From the NCBI GenBank assembly GCA_965655795.1, contig CBFHHY010000001.1:62001-126000 (forward strand): a stretch of 64,000 nucleotides of DNA. The letters are read 5' to 3'. A program made the translations under genes and the position numbers. Shown piece after piece: positions 52,311-62,608 of the stretch (within the stretch, counting starts at the first letter, position 1; each line of letters begins with the position of its first letter). Below the pieces are notes generated by a model. That model was not told the DNA's origin. It saw only the letters and a program-made list of their open reading frames with translations, and searched no databases. Source of the DNA: TMED14 sp002167805 (lineage in GTDB: Bacteria > Bacteroidota > Bacteroidia > Flavobacteriales > Schleiferiaceae).

Positions 52311-55160
52311 ATGCCAAGAAACACAAAGATTCAGTCAGTTTTAATTATAGGAAGCGGTCCAATTGTAATTGGTCAGGCCTGCGAATTTGATTACGCTGGA
52401 TCCCAAGCGTCAAGATCTCTGAGAGAAGAGGGAATAGAAGTTTCTTTAATTAACTCTAATCCAGCAACAATTATGACAGATGAAGTTGTTGCAGATCATA
52501 TTTATTTGTTACCTCTAGAGGTTAGCTCATTAAAAAAAATATTGGAAGAAAGAAAAATTGACGCTGTCCTCCCGACCATGGGTGGTCAAACGGCTTTGAA
52601 TTTATGTATTGAGGCAGACAAACAAGGAATATGGCAAGACTTTAATGTCGAAATTATCGGTGTTGATATAGATGCAATTAATATTACCGAGGATCGTGAA
52701 AAATTCAAAGATCTGATGACGGAAATAGATATACCCATGGCTCCAGCAAAAATTGCTACGAGTTATTTAAAAGGTAAAGAAATAGCTCAAGAGTTTGGTT
52801 TCCCATTGTGTGTTAGAGCTTCTTTTACTCTTGGCGGGAGTGGGGCTTCTTTTGTTTGGAATAAGGATGAGTTTGATGACGCTCTTCAGCGAGGACTTGA
52901 AATTAGCCCGATACATGAAGTGGTAATTGATAAAGCTTTGTTGGGCTGGAAAGAGTTTGAACTTGAATTACTCAGGGATGACAACGATAATGTCATAATT
53001 ATCTGCTCTATTGAGAATATGGATCCAATGGGAATTCATACCGGGGATTCGATAACTGTTGCTCCAGCCATGACTTTGAGTGATTCCGCATATCAAAGAA
53101 TGCGCGATATGGCAATTTATATGATGAGATCAATTGGAAAATTTGCTGGCGGTTGCAATGTGCAATTTGCAGTTTCTCCAGATGAAGAAGAGAAAATTGT
53201 TGCAATTGAAATAAATCCTAGAGTTTCTAGATCTTCGGCCCTTGCATCTAAAGCTACTGGATATCCAATTGCAAAAGTTGCTTCCAAATTAGCAATAGGT
53301 TACACATTGGACGAACTGAATAATCAAATCACAAAGACAACAACAGCATATTTTGAACCTACTTTGGATTATGTAATAGTTAAAATACCCAGGTGGAATT
53401 TTGATAAGTTCGAAGGTGCAGACAGACGTTTAGGGCTCCAGATGAAGTCTGTTGGTGAAGTCATGGGGATTGGAAGGAGTTTTCAGGAGGCAATACATAA
53501 AGCAGCTCAGTCATTGGAGATAAGAAGGAATGGTCTTGGAGCGGATGGCAAGGGACTTCTCAATCAAGAAATAATATTAGATAAGCTTAAGAATGCCTCA
53601 TGGGATCGAGTTTTCGTTATTTATGATGCAATTCAAATGGGGATTCCCATATTGAAAATACATGATATCACTAAAATTGATATTTGGTTTTTAAAGCAGT
53701 TTGAAGAACTTGTTCAGACTCAAAAAGAATTAGAAAATCAAAGCCTGGATTCTATTTCTTTTGATTTATTACTGAAGGCAAAAATGAAAGGTTTTGCTGA
53801 TCGTCAGATTGCTCATATGACGAAATGTGTTGAATCGGAAATTCATAACAAACGAATTTCCATGGGTATTGAAAGAGTTTGGAAACTTGTTGATACTTGT
53901 GCAGCAGAATTTAAAGCTGAAACACCATATTACTACAGTACGTTTGAACTTCAAGTTGAAACTTCGCAAAGTGATTCCATAGCAGAGAGTGAGTCAGTTG
54001 TAAGTGATAAGGAAAAAATTATTGTTTTAGGAAGCGGACCCAATAGAATTGGACAAGGTATAGAATTTGACTATTCATGTGTCCATGGCGTGCTCGCTGC
54101 AAAAGAATGTGGGTATGAAACAATTATGATTAATTGCAATCCTGAAACTGTTTCTACGGATTTCGATACTGCAGATAAACTATATTTTGAACCGGTATTT
54201 TGGGAACATATTTATGATATTATTCGAAATGAAAAACCAAAAGGAGTAATTGTTCAATTAGGTGGACAAACGGCCTTAAAGCTGGCTGAAAAATTAGAGA
54301 GATATGGAATACCAATTATTGGGACAGATTATCAGAGTCTAGATCTTGCTGAGGACCGTGGAAGATTTTCCACAAAACTTAAAGAATACGAGATACCTTA
54401 TCCAGATTTTGATGTTATAACTCATGCTGATGAAGCTCGCGAAGTAGCGTCAAAACTTGGTTATCCAATTTTGGTAAGACCATCATATGTCTTGGGTGGT
54501 CAAGGAATGAAAATTGTCATAAATGATGATGAATTGGAAACTCATGTAGTAGAATTATTTAAAAACTTTCCTGGTAATAGAGTTCTTCTAGATCATTATT
54601 TAGATGGAGCCATAGAGGCTGAGGCAGATGCTATTTGTGATGGTAATGATGTTTATATCATCGGGATTATGGAACATATTGAACCTTGTGGGGTCCATTC
54701 AGGCGATTCTAATGCAACATTACCTCCATTTAATCTTGGTGATTTGGTGATTCAACAAATAATAGACCATACTAAAACAATTGCTAAAGGTTTGAATACA
54801 GTTGGTCTTATCAATATTCAATTTGCTATCAAAAATGAAAAGGTTTTTATCATTGAGGCCAATCCCCGTGCTTCAAGAACAGTTCCATTTATCTGTAAAG
54901 CATACGGGGAACCTTATGTTAACTCTGCAGTTAAAGTTATGCTTGGCGAAAAGAGGGTTAGTGATTTGAAATTTAATCCAAAATATTCAGGGTGGGCAAT
55001 AAAAGTTCCAGTATTTAGTTTTCATAAATTTCCAGGTGTTAATAAAACTTTGGGACCACAAATGAAATCCACGGGTGAGGCAATTTATTTTATTCAAAAT
55101 TTAAATGATCCCCTATTTCAAAAACTTTATTCGGAAAGAAATTATTATCTGTCAAAGTAG
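52311..55160 (+). CDS. carB: Carbamoyl-phosphate synthase large subunit, short form
   Basis: A 949-residue ATP-grasp enzyme that makes carbamoyl phosphate from bicarbonate, ammonia (from CarA) and two ATP for pyrimidines and arginine. Both halves are present: carboxyphosphate domain (IGSGPIVIGQACEFDYAG, FTLGGSG, EINPRVSRSSALASKATGYPIA) and carbamate domain (GSGPNRIGQGIEFDYSCVH, YVLGGQGM, EANPRASRTVPFICKAYG). The chain stops about 30 residues after LGPQMKSTGE, so the C-terminal MGS-like allosteric domain (about 130 residues in E. coli CarB, 1073) is missing. This is the usual length in Bacteroidota as far as I recall. carA is not adjacent. It converges on a glycosyltransferase gene with 7 bases between. 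Confidence 0.97.
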   Translation: MPRNTKIQSVLIIGSGPIVIGQACEFDYAGSQASRSLREEGIEVSLINSNPATIMTDEVVADHIYLLPLEVSSLKKILEERKIDAVLPTMGGQTALNLCIEADKQGIWQDFNVEIIGVDIDAINITEDREKFKDLMTEIDIPMAPAKIATSYLKGKEIAQEFGFPLCVRASFTLGGSGASFVWNKDEFDDALQRGLEISPIHEVVIDKALLGWKEFELELLRDDNDNVIIICSIENMDPMGIHTGDSITVAPAMTLSDSAYQRMRDMAIYMMRSIGKFAGGCNVQFAVSPDEEEKIVAIEINPRVSRSSALASKATGYPIAKVASKLAIGYTLDELNNQITKTTTAYFEPTLDYVIVKIPRWNFDKFEGADRRLGLQMKSVGEVMGIGRSFQEAIHKAAQSLEIRRNGLGADGKGLLNQEIILDKLKNASWDRVFVIYDAIQMGIPILKIHDITKIDIWFLKQFEELVQTQKELENQSLDSISFDLLLKAKMKGFADRQIAHMTKCVESEIHNKRISMGIERVWKLVDTCAAEFKAETPYYYSTFELQVETSQSDSIAESESVVSDKEKIIVLGSGPNRIGQGIEFDYSCVHGVLAAKECGYETIMINCNPETVSTDFDTADKLYFEPVFWEHIYDIIRNEKPKGVIVQLGGQTALKLAEKLERYGIPIIGTDYQSLDLAEDRGRFSTKLKEYEIPYPDFDVITHADEAREVASKLGYPILVRPSYVLGGQGMKIVINDDELETHVVELFKNFPGNRVLLDHYLDGAIEAEADAICDGNDVYIIGIMEHIEPCGVHSGDSNATLPPFNLGDLVIQQIIDHTKTIAKGLNTVGLINIQFAIKNEKVFIIEANPRASRTVPFICKAYGEPYVNSAVKVMLGEKRVSDLKFNPKYSGWAIKVPVFSFHKFPGVNKTLGPQMKSTGEAIYFIQNLNDPLFQKLYSERNYYLSK

Positions 55161-55167
55161 AATGACT

Positions 55168-56469
55168 TTATCCTTTCTTCTCTGAATCTTTTATAATTCT
55201 GCTTAGAATCATTTTGGCGAGCTCTGCCCTAGTATATTTCTCTCTATTTTCGAGGTTTGCTCCTGTGGTATCTTCGTTGATATACTTTTGTAATGTATCA
55301 GTTGCACTTTCATAGTCTTCAAAAATGCTCCCCGCATTGCAATCAGTCAAAATTTCTTGAGCATCTCCTTTTTCTGGACCAAATCCCCAGATGACCTTTC
55401 CGCTCCCAATATATTCAAATATTTTTCCGGTTAATATCCCTTTGTTTTCTTTGATATTTGGAATTAATAGTAACAAACAATCTGCCGATTCTAATAGTTG
55501 AACAGACTTCTTATGCGATAGATATCCTAAATAAATAAATTCGAAGTTCTCGAATTGTTTATCCATTTCGGATAAGTAATCTATACATTCTTTAGCTGGT
55601 CTTCCTGCAATTTTAAGTGTTAAATGATTATTTGGTTTTTCTATAATTTTTCTGAGAGACTTATACAATGACTGAATAGGGTAATCTAGTGTTAAAGTAC
55701 CGGTATAAACCATAGTATAACTTTCGTTTTTAATTTTCCTTTTCGTTGAGGAAAAATCATTTGGATCATAACCATTAGGTATTTCTAAGAACTTTTTAGG
55801 ATCAATATTCGGGGCCTTATTTTTCAATATTCTTATCAGGTCTCGACTAACAGCAAACAAACCATCTGCATTTTTAATTACACTTTTTTCGAGGGCCTTG
55901 TCATACCATCTTGCAATAAAAGAGGGATAAAATTGTTCGTAATAATATATGTCTGTCCACGGATCCCTAAAATCTGCGTACCAAGAAAATACCATTTTCT
56001 TTTTTAGACTTTTCCCAATAAGGTGAGATGAATGTGGCGGGCCTGTCGTGATAATTGCGTCAAATGCTTCCGATTTATGAAGTTTAATAGCCTTTTTAAT
56101 TGCATATCGATTCCAGCTTCTTCTTGGATCAGGTAGAAAAAAATTTCCTCGAATTATTCGAGATATTTTCTGAATGGGCCCTGGGGTGCCTGCTTGATTT
56201 GCAAAACCACTAAATGGTATTTCTTTTCTTTTGGTTAATAGTTGATATATTTTAAACCAATTTGGTGAAAAGGTCTTATGAACTTTTAAATTATTAGTTT
56301 CCTCGATCAATGAGTTGTCTATCAAGGGATATGTGGCAAATTTTTGATCTACCGTTAAAATTTCGATTTCAGCACCAATTTTTTGAAGTTCATGAGAGGT
56401 TTTGAGCCATCTTTGAACACTAGGACCACCGGCAGGAGGCCAATAATATGTTATTACAAGTAGGCGCAT
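55168..56469 (-). CDS. Glycosyltransferase, GT4-type
   Basis: A 433-residue family 4 (GT-B) glycosyltransferase. The N-terminus reads LLVITYYWPPAGGPSVQRW, typical of sugar-transferring enzymes in Bacteroidota. The second Rossmann half has TMVYTGTLTLDY, LKIAGRPAKE, YLGYLSHKKSVQLLESADCLLLLIPN and GKIFEYIGSGK, which supply the nucleotide-sugar pocket and the E-x7-E-like ending. TTG at 56472 opens the frame, but ATG at 56467-56469 is the better start. It lies 7 bases after the YfhO gene and probably works on the same surface glycan. Confidence 0.88.
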   Translation of the reverse strand: MRLLVITYYWPPAGGPSVQRWLKTSHELQKIGAEIEILTVDQKFATYPLIDNSLIEETNNLKVHKTFSPNWFKIYQLLTKRKEIPFSGFANQAGTPGPIQKISRIIRGNFFLPDPRRSWNRYAIKKAIKLHKSEAFDAIITTGPPHSSHLIGKSLKKKMVFSWYADFRDPWTDIYYYEQFYPSFIARWYDKALEKSVIKNADGLFAVSRDLIRILKNKAPNIDPKKFLEIPNGYDPNDFSSTKRKIKNESYTMVYTGTLTLDYPIQSLYKSLRKIIEKPNNHLTLKIAGRPAKECIDYLSEMDKQFENFEFIYLGYLSHKKSVQLLESADCLLLLIPNIKENKGILTGKIFEYIGSGKVIWGFGPEKGDAQEILTDCNAGSIFEDYESATDTLQKYINEDTTGANLENREKYTRAELAKMILSRIIKDSEKKG

Positions 56470-56476
56470 CAAAATT

Positions 56477-58957
56477 TTATTCCTTTATTTCCTGTTTTGA
56501 ATTCTGAAATTCTTTAAAGCCAGCAAACCCAATGCAGACAAATAGTAATATGCTGAATCCTAAATTCACTTTTTCTCCGATTTTGTAGGTTTTTGGTTCA
56601 AAAGTAAATATGAGTTCTTTTGTATCTTTCGGAACTACAGCAGATCTTAAGATATAATTAGATCTCATGATATCGATTGGCTCGCCATCTGCAAAAGCAG
56701 TCCATTCTTGATTTGGAGCCGCATAATATATTTCAGAAAATACTGCAAGTTGGTCTTTCTCTAAATTTGATACAGAATAAACCATCTTGTTTGGAGAATA
56801 ACTTTTTAGCTCGATAAATGATGTTTCTATGGAGTCACTTTCGCTTGATATGAACTTTATCCATTGCTCGGCATCTTCTTTTTTGATAAAATCTGCTTCA
56901 AAAATTGCAGTTTTTAATGGATCAAAATCACTTAGATAAGACATGGCCTCATCCGGGTTATCTGCTAATTTGATTTCTTTAGGAAACCAAGCATGACCAC
57001 AGGCATTGGGATTAGCTTGAGCAGTGGTACTTTTTTCACCGTTGGATACGATAAACCATTTTGCATTCAGCATACTAAATACTCCCATGTTGCCTTTACT
57101 CATTTGATTTTCAATAAGGTCTTGGTACCTGGCTAGTTTCGCACCGTGATAACCACCAATTGATTTATGATGGGCTGAAGTATATGAATCTGAAGTTAGG
57201 TTAACTGTTGTATTTAGAACCCGGAAGTGAGGATCTTTATCCTTTAGTATAAAAAGGTCAGCTGCACTTGGTTTTTGTTGTTGGGCTAATTCTTTGGAAG
57301 TGATCAGATCTTCAGATCCTAGCTGATCCTTATCAAACTTCCATAAATCAAAAAGAATTAAGAACCCAAGAATGCAGGTTAAAAGTTGGATTTTTATTTT
57401 TCGTTGAATAAACATCCAAATTGAGGCCGCTGCGAGAAGAACAAAAAATAAGGTTTGTAAGGCAGAACTTCTTAATAGAGATTTGCGATCACCCAAAATG
57501 ATGTCCATTGGAAATCCTTGGCTCGATAAATTTTTGTCATTAGGTCCATCAATACCAATAAATGAAGTCCCTAAAAGCCAAATAAATATTGAGAAACCTC
57601 CAGTTATAAGGATAGAGCGCAAAAGCACTTTTAAAGCTTTTTCTTTAGATTCATTTAACAAGAGATCTAGTCCTTTAAACCCAATAAAGGGAATAATTAC
57701 AAAGGCAATGACTAAAGCCATACTTGGCACTCTAAACTTATTGTAAAGGGGAAGATGATCAAAAATAAAACTGTTGATAAATTCAAGATGCTTTCCCCAA
57801 GCAAGAATAAATGCGATTATCAGTGCACCCAGTGATCCCCAGAGTATGGGGCCTTTAATTAAAAAAAGACCGATTACAAAAAATAAAAAAACTACTGCTC
57901 CAATGTAGTATGCACCATTCACTAGCGATTGATCCCCAAAATATAAGACGCTTCCAGCATATTGATTAGCCATTTTTTTTGCCTGAGATCTTGGCATTTG
58001 TTGCGAAAAATTACTAGTTAAGACATCAACTATTTCTGTATCACTATAATTTTGTTTTGCTCCACCTCCAGTTGCATTAGGTATCACAAGGTTTACAGTT
58101 TCACCAATTCCATATGACCAATTCATAGCATAGTCAAAATCTAAACCACCTGAATCATCTATTTCTTTATTCTCAATCAATGCAGAATGGCCTCCTCTCA
58201 TAGATTCTTGAGTATAGGAATAGGATGACCAAAGGTTTCCGAAATTCGGCCCGACACCTATAATAGCCGAACATAAAAGCAATACGACTCGCTTGAACCA
58301 ATGATTTAATTCATTCGTTTTATACGAGTAAATACCAAAAGAGATAATCATCGCTACAACAGGTAAAGCGGTATAATAAGTAATTTGAAAATGATTTGCG
58401 TGGATACTCAGACCAGTGAATAAAGCAGTTAATGCAAAACCTAGCCAAAGTCTACCTTTTAAGGTTAAAAGAACACCCATTATCAGAGGAGCTATATATA
58501 TTGCAGTTCGAATTTTAGCATTATGCCCGGCAGCCAGGGATATTATAAAAAAAGCTGAAAAACCGAAAGCTAAAGCACCGATTAATGAAATTGGTGGTCT
58601 AACTTTTTGACTCCTAAGTAAGGCGAAAAATCCAAGCATTAAAGAAATTATAATGTAAATACCAGATTTTTCAATAAAGATGGTATTTATGGCTTTTTGA
58701 ACATATGTCAGCCAATTATGTGGATAATTCGTTGCAATTTGAAATGTTGGCATTCCTGAGAACATTGAATTCGTCCAGAGGGGTTCTTCATTATTTTCAG
58801 CTCGAAACTCTCTTATTTCTCGACCTTTAGCAAGCCCCATTAGTATGTCATCTTGCGCAATGGTCTGATTTTCAAATATAACGGGCCAAAAATAGACTAC
58901 TGCAGATAAGAAAATTATTATTGGAGACAAGACAGAAAATGTAAAATATTTTTTCAT
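56477..58957 (-). CDS. YfhO-family integral membrane protein
   Basis: A protein of about 826 residues with 12-14 transmembrane helices over roughly residues 8-550 and a C-terminal extracytoplasmic region, plus a final helix (about 805-820). The family (YfhO/GT-C-like) is thought to add sugars to lipid-linked or teichoic polymers; the first outer loop has DD/AKGREIREFRAENNEEPLWT and EKSGIYI, where acidic residues may form the active site. The frame opens at GTG 58960, but the ATG at 58955-58957 is the likelier start. It is upstream of the GT4 gene and divergent from the sulfotransferase gene. Confidence 0.85.
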   Translation of the reverse strand: MKKYFTFSVLSPIIIFLSAVVYFWPVIFENQTIAQDDILMGLAKGREIREFRAENNEEPLWTNSMFSGMPTFQIATNYPHNWLTYVQKAINTIFIEKSGIYIIISLMLGFFALLRSQKVRPPISLIGALAFGFSAFFIISLAAGHNAKIRTAIYIAPLIMGVLLTLKGRLWLGFALTALFTGLSIHANHFQITYYTALPVVAMIISFGIYSYKTNELNHWFKRVVLLLCSAIIGVGPNFGNLWSSYSYTQESMRGGHSALIENKEIDDSGGLDFDYAMNWSYGIGETVNLVIPNATGGGAKQNYSDTEIVDVLTSNFSQQMPRSQAKKMANQYAGSVLYFGDQSLVNGAYYIGAVVFLFFVIGLFLIKGPILWGSLGALIIAFILAWGKHLEFINSFIFDHLPLYNKFRVPSMALVIAFVIIPFIGFKGLDLLLNESKEKALKVLLRSILITGGFSIFIWLLGTSFIGIDGPNDKNLSSQGFPMDIILGDRKSLLRSSALQTLFFVLLAAASIWMFIQRKIKIQLLTCILGFLILFDLWKFDKDQLGSEDLITSKELAQQQKPSAADLFILKDKDPHFRVLNTTVNLTSDSYTSAHHKSIGGYHGAKLARYQDLIENQMSKGNMGVFSMLNAKWFIVSNGEKSTTAQANPNACGHAWFPKEIKLADNPDEAMSYLSDFDPLKTAIFEADFIKKEDAEQWIKFISSESDSIETSFIELKSYSPNKMVYSVSNLEKDQLAVFSEIYYAAPNQEWTAFADGEPIDIMRSNYILRSAVVPKDTKELIFTFEPKTYKIGEKVNLGFSILLFVCIGFAGFKEFQNSKQEIKE

Positions 58958-58997
58958 CACTTTGGTTGAGTAATTGACATTATAAATCGATAGAGCA

Positions 58998-59885
58998 ATG
59001 TTACGAACAAAACATCGTTACTTTGATCTAAATATGAATCTGAATTATCTTCCTAACGTTATTATTGCAGGTGCGCCCAAATGCGGCACTAGTTCGCTAT
59101 ATTTTTGGCTATCCGCTCATCCAGAGGTTAAAGCTTCAATGGTAAAAGAGACTTTCTTTTTTGCCGACGACGTGAATAGATTTAATAAAAATGCAAATAT
59201 TATTGAGCATTCACTTCAGGCTTACAGCTCATATTTCAACTCAAAAAAATCTGATCAAAAAAAAGTCAGGCTCGAAGCTACTGCGCCATATATATATTTT
59301 GAGAATGCGTTAAAGCATATTCCGAAATTGCCTTCAAAGCCCAAGGTTATTTTTGTTCTGCGAGAACCCTCTGCTCGCTTGTATTCGCAATATAGGTTTG
59401 AACGTTTTCGAACAAAGCGAATTCAGATGACTTGGGAAGAATATTCTAAGAATGATAAATTAATATTGCACGGTGACTATGAATATTATTTAAAAAAATG
59501 GGTTAAATCTCTTGGAAAGGATCGAATTTACGTTTGCACTTTTGAATCTTTAGTTAGTGATCCAAAAGAATGTATTAGCGATATAACTAGTTTTTTGGGT
59601 ATTAATTCTGTTTTTTATGAGAATTATAACTTTATTCAGCATAATGAAACAGTAGCAATAAAAAATAAATTTATTCACAGACTAGGATTAACACTCCAGC
59701 GATATGTACCACACGGGATTCAAGAAAAAATATTGCCCTTGTATTTGAAGATTAATTCTGGAAAAATGCCATTAAAAGATCCCGCTGACAAGAAAATTCT
59801 TAAATCAGTAAAATCGGATTACCAAGATTCTATTCTAAGACTAAAAAAATTATTCCCGAATCTAAATCTTGAATCGTGGGCATAG
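58998..59885 (+). CDS. Sulfotransferase (PAPS-dependent)
   Basis: A 295-residue P-loop sulfotransferase that moves a sulphate group from PAPS to a carbohydrate or other acceptor. The 5'-phosphosulphate loop GAPKCGTSS is at residues 25-33, and the 3'-phosphate motif LREPSARLYSQY includes Arg122 and Ser130. The remaining helices are those of the Sulfotransfer_1/3 fold. The ATG at 58998 gives an odd start; ATG at 59034 (residue 13) begins closer to the first strand. It overlaps the flippase gene (GTG 59876), so the pair is coupled. In this setting a sulphated surface polysaccharide is a reasonable inference. Confidence 0.9.
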   Translation: MLRTKHRYFDLNMNLNYLPNVIIAGAPKCGTSSLYFWLSAHPEVKASMVKETFFFADDVNRFNKNANIIEHSLQAYSSYFNSKKSDQKKVRLEATAPYIYFENALKHIPKLPSKPKVIFVLREPSARLYSQYRFERFRTKRIQMTWEEYSKNDKLILHGDYEYYLKKWVKSLGKDRIYVCTFESLVSDPKECISDITSFLGINSVFYENYNFIQHNETVAIKNKFIHRLGLTLQRYVPHGIQEKILPLYLKINSGKMPLKDPADKKILKSVKSDYQDSILRLKKLFPNLNLESWA

Positions 59886-61375
59886 TAAAACGTCAATCGC
59901 TTTTAAATTTAATTTCTGGCTATATCGGCGTTTTTTTTGCTGCCATCAATGGTCTTATTCTTTTCCCTTGGGCATTTCCTGAAAGCCCCGAGGAAATGGG
60001 ACTCGTTAGATGGGTTATTTCGGCATCTTTATTATTAGGGGCAATATCTCATTTGGGGTGGCCACAGACTATCGTTACGTATTTTCCAAGATTAAACCCT
60101 TCGATATATTCTCGGATTATAAACAAGGGCTTATTGGCCTCTGGAATATGTCTTTTTACTCTTTTACTTGTTGCTTTAATTATTGGAGATCCCTTAATTG
60201 ATTTTTTAATGAAAGATCATTTTGATTCCAGCTTTTGGTTTATTTTCCCTTTTGCTGGGACGTATGTAATTTTTGAAATGTATTCATCTCAATTAATACA
60301 TAATCAAAATGTTGTTCTTCCATATTGGTTAAAAGATTCAGGAAGAAAGCTATTACTTACAATCCTTTTGATTGCTTATGGTTTAGATATTATTTCTAAT
60401 CTAGAAATCTTTTTGAATCTTTTGATGCTGGGTTATGCTTTTTATGCGCTATTGATATTTGCCGTTGCAAAAAAGATCAAATATTTATCATTAGACCAGA
60501 CCATTTTATGGCCAAAAAAAGAAATGTTTAGCTACAGTATTGTTATGCTTATGACTGTTGGAGCGCAAATGTGTTTTGGCCAACTTGACATTCTAATGAT
60601 TGGAAGTTTTTTAGGTTTAAAGGAAGTAGCTCAATACAGTATAGCATTTAGCTTTGGAATAGTTGTTGCCATGCCAATGAAGGCGATGAATGCATCATTA
60701 CGCCCCATTATATCGAAGAATGTTGCAGAGGAAAACTGGGAAAATCTGCGTAATATTGGAATGCGAAGTTTAAATGCTCAATGGATAATCTCCTCTTTTT
60801 TATTTTTAGTTGTATTATCTGTAAGTCCTTGGATATTCAATCTGTTACCTGAGTCATACCAAGGAGGGCAATCTGTTTTATTTTGGGTTGCAGCTGCGCA
60901 GCTTGTCAACGTTTCGACAGGTCCTAGTGGATTGGTATTAGTTGCATCAAAAAAATATCGCTGGGAGTTGTATGCGAATTTAATTTTGATTTTGTTCGCT
61001 TTGATTGCAGGGGCATTGTACATTCCATCTGGAGGATTAAAGGGAGCTGCCCAAATATTCTTCGGAGCCGTGGTCCTATATAATTTTGTTAAGTTAGTGG
61101 CTTTATATTGGCTAACTGGAGACTTTTGGTTAGGAATAAAGTTTTTTAAATCATTTTTTTGGTTCGCCTTCCCTACAGTTTTACATTTTTTATTTTGGAA
61201 CTTGTTTTTTACGATTGATTTTAATCATGCAATTTTAATTTTGAAAGCCCCACTTTATTCCTTTATCGAAATATTCCTCATTTTAATATGGACTCTTGTT
61301 GGTCTTTATATTTTAAATTTATCTCCAGATCTTAAAAAATCAATAAATAGAATATTAAACATAAAAAGGAAATGA
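59876..61375 (+). CDS. Polysaccharide flippase (Wzx/MATE-like)
   Basis: A 499-residue inner-membrane protein with 12-14 hydrophobic helices spread along the entire length and almost no loops, of the MVF/Wzx (polysaccharide_synt) type. It would flip an undecaprenyl-linked oligosaccharide to the outer leaflet. The start is GTG at 59876, inside the sulfotransferase gene (10-base overlap including its stop), and its stop overlaps the next GT4 gene by 4 bases (61372-61375). Tight overlaps tie these three genes into one transcript. Confidence 0.88.
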   Translation: MGIVKRQSLLNLISGYIGVFFAAINGLILFPWAFPESPEEMGLVRWVISASLLLGAISHLGWPQTIVTYFPRLNPSIYSRIINKGLLASGICLFTLLLVALIIGDPLIDFLMKDHFDSSFWFIFPFAGTYVIFEMYSSQLIHNQNVVLPYWLKDSGRKLLLTILLIAYGLDIISNLEIFLNLLMLGYAFYALLIFAVAKKIKYLSLDQTILWPKKEMFSYSIVMLMTVGAQMCFGQLDILMIGSFLGLKEVAQYSIAFSFGIVVAMPMKAMNASLRPIISKNVAEENWENLRNIGMRSLNAQWIISSFLFLVVLSVSPWIFNLLPESYQGGQSVLFWVAAAQLVNVSTGPSGLVLVASKKYRWELYANLILILFALIAGALYIPSGGLKGAAQIFFGAVVLYNFVKLVALYWLTGDFWLGIKFFKSFFWFAFPTVLHFLFWNLFFTIDFNHAILILKAPLYSFIEIFLILIWTLVGLYILNLSPDLKKSINRILNIKRK

Positions 61376-62532
61376 TTTTATGGTTAACATATTGGTATCC
61401 AGATAAAGAAAATCCGATTCGTGGAAATTTTATTCGTGCACAATGGAAGGCTGCTAGGCAAGCTGGGTGCAATGTTGAGTTGCTATTTATCGATATCGCA
61501 AAAGGAAAGCGTTTGATGCATGTTAATTGGCTCAAAGGCGAGGAAGGCGAAATAATATTGCAGGTTAGATCTCGGGCTTGGAAAACAATTTACCATACCC
61601 CGGTTTGGGCGGCAAGAATGATATCAAAGAAATGGTTTTTGAAGACCGGTTTAGATCGACCAAAAATTATCCACTCTAATGTCGTTTTTCCTGCTGGCCT
61701 TCTTGCAGAGCAATTGTCTAGAAAATGGAATATTCCTTTTATCATCTCGGAACATTGGTCAAAGGCAGCCCGGTGGACACGTCATAAACTTTTTGGGAAA
61801 AAAGTTCGTTCAGCTTACGAGGAAGCTAATATTATACTTCCAGTTTCCAATCATTTATCTGAAGATCTACAGAAAAGACTACCACAAATACCAGGAAAGT
61901 CATTTAAAGTTATTCCAAACGCAATAGACATGAACTCATTTAATCATGTTCAGAGGGAATTAAAACCAAAAAAAGAAACATTTAAAATCTTGGGTGTCGC
62001 AAGTCTGATCAAGAGTAATTCGGAAATTAAAAGAGTGGATTTTGCATTAGAAGCTCTGGCTATTCTAAAGAGAAAGCAGCCAAATGTAAACTGGATATAT
62101 ACTCATGTTGGGAAAGGTGAACGCTTGGATATGCTAAAGGATTACTCAAAGGGGTTGGGAGTTTTTAATGATGTAGAATGGATTGATTCATTAAATTCAA
62201 CTGAGCTTTTTCAGAAATATGTTCAAGCAGATATTCTTTTGCACCCAACGAAATCAGAAACTTTTGGAATTGTTGTTTTGGAGGCGATTCAAACGGGACT
62301 TAATGTTGTTACTACCGATATTCCTGCTTTTAGTTTTTGGGTGAATGATAAAACGGGAATCAGGACAGAACTAAATCCCAATGCGATTGCAGACGGAGTG
62401 ATAACTCTCTGGGAGAACCCAATAAGAATTGAAAAAAATATTATAAACTCTGAAATTTATAGACCTAAACAAGTTGGAGAGCAAATAAAAAAAGTTTATG
62501 ATAATTTAATTAGCTCGAGTCATAGGAGTTGA
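61372..62532 (+). CDS. Glycosyltransferase, GT4-type
   Basis: A 386-residue GT-B glycosyltransferase. The N-terminal WYPDKENPIRGNFIRAQ and the middle HSNVVFPAGLLAEQLSRKW are features of capsule or exopolysaccharide GT4 enzymes. The donor-binding half shows PNAIDMNSF, LGVASLIKSNSEIKRVDFALEAL, HPTKSETFGIVVLEAIQTGLNVV (E-x7-E, nucleotide sugar) and a final helix. It overlaps the flippase gene by 4 bases and ends 30 bases before a bidirectional hairpin. Confidence 0.9.
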   Translation: MILWLTYWYPDKENPIRGNFIRAQWKAARQAGCNVELLFIDIAKGKRLMHVNWLKGEEGEIILQVRSRAWKTIYHTPVWAARMISKKWFLKTGLDRPKIIHSNVVFPAGLLAEQLSRKWNIPFIISEHWSKAARWTRHKLFGKKVRSAYEEANIILPVSNHLSEDLQKRLPQIPGKSFKVIPNAIDMNSFNHVQRELKPKKETFKILGVASLIKSNSEIKRVDFALEALAILKRKQPNVNWIYTHVGKGERLDMLKDYSKGLGVFNDVEWIDSLNSTELFQKYVQADILLHPTKSETFGIVVLEAIQTGLNVVTTDIPAFSFWVNDKTGIRTELNPNAIADGVITLWENPIRIEKNIINSEIYRPKQVGEQIKKVYDNLISSSHRS

Positions 62533-62561
62533 TCTTTTAATTCCGTCGTTCTTATAAAAAA

Positions 62562-62588
62562 AATAGGCCACGCAATGCATGGCCTATT
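62562..62588. terminator. Bidirectional terminator hairpin
   Basis: AATAGGCCA (62562-62570) and TGGCCTATT (62580-62588) pair perfectly around a 9-base loop. A run of A precedes it, which reads as T on the other strand. It separates the convergent GT4 and chalcone-isomerase-like genes, and could terminate both, more clearly the minus-strand one. Confidence 0.75.
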
Positions 62589-62608
62589 AAACAAATTTCT
62601 TTTCGTAT

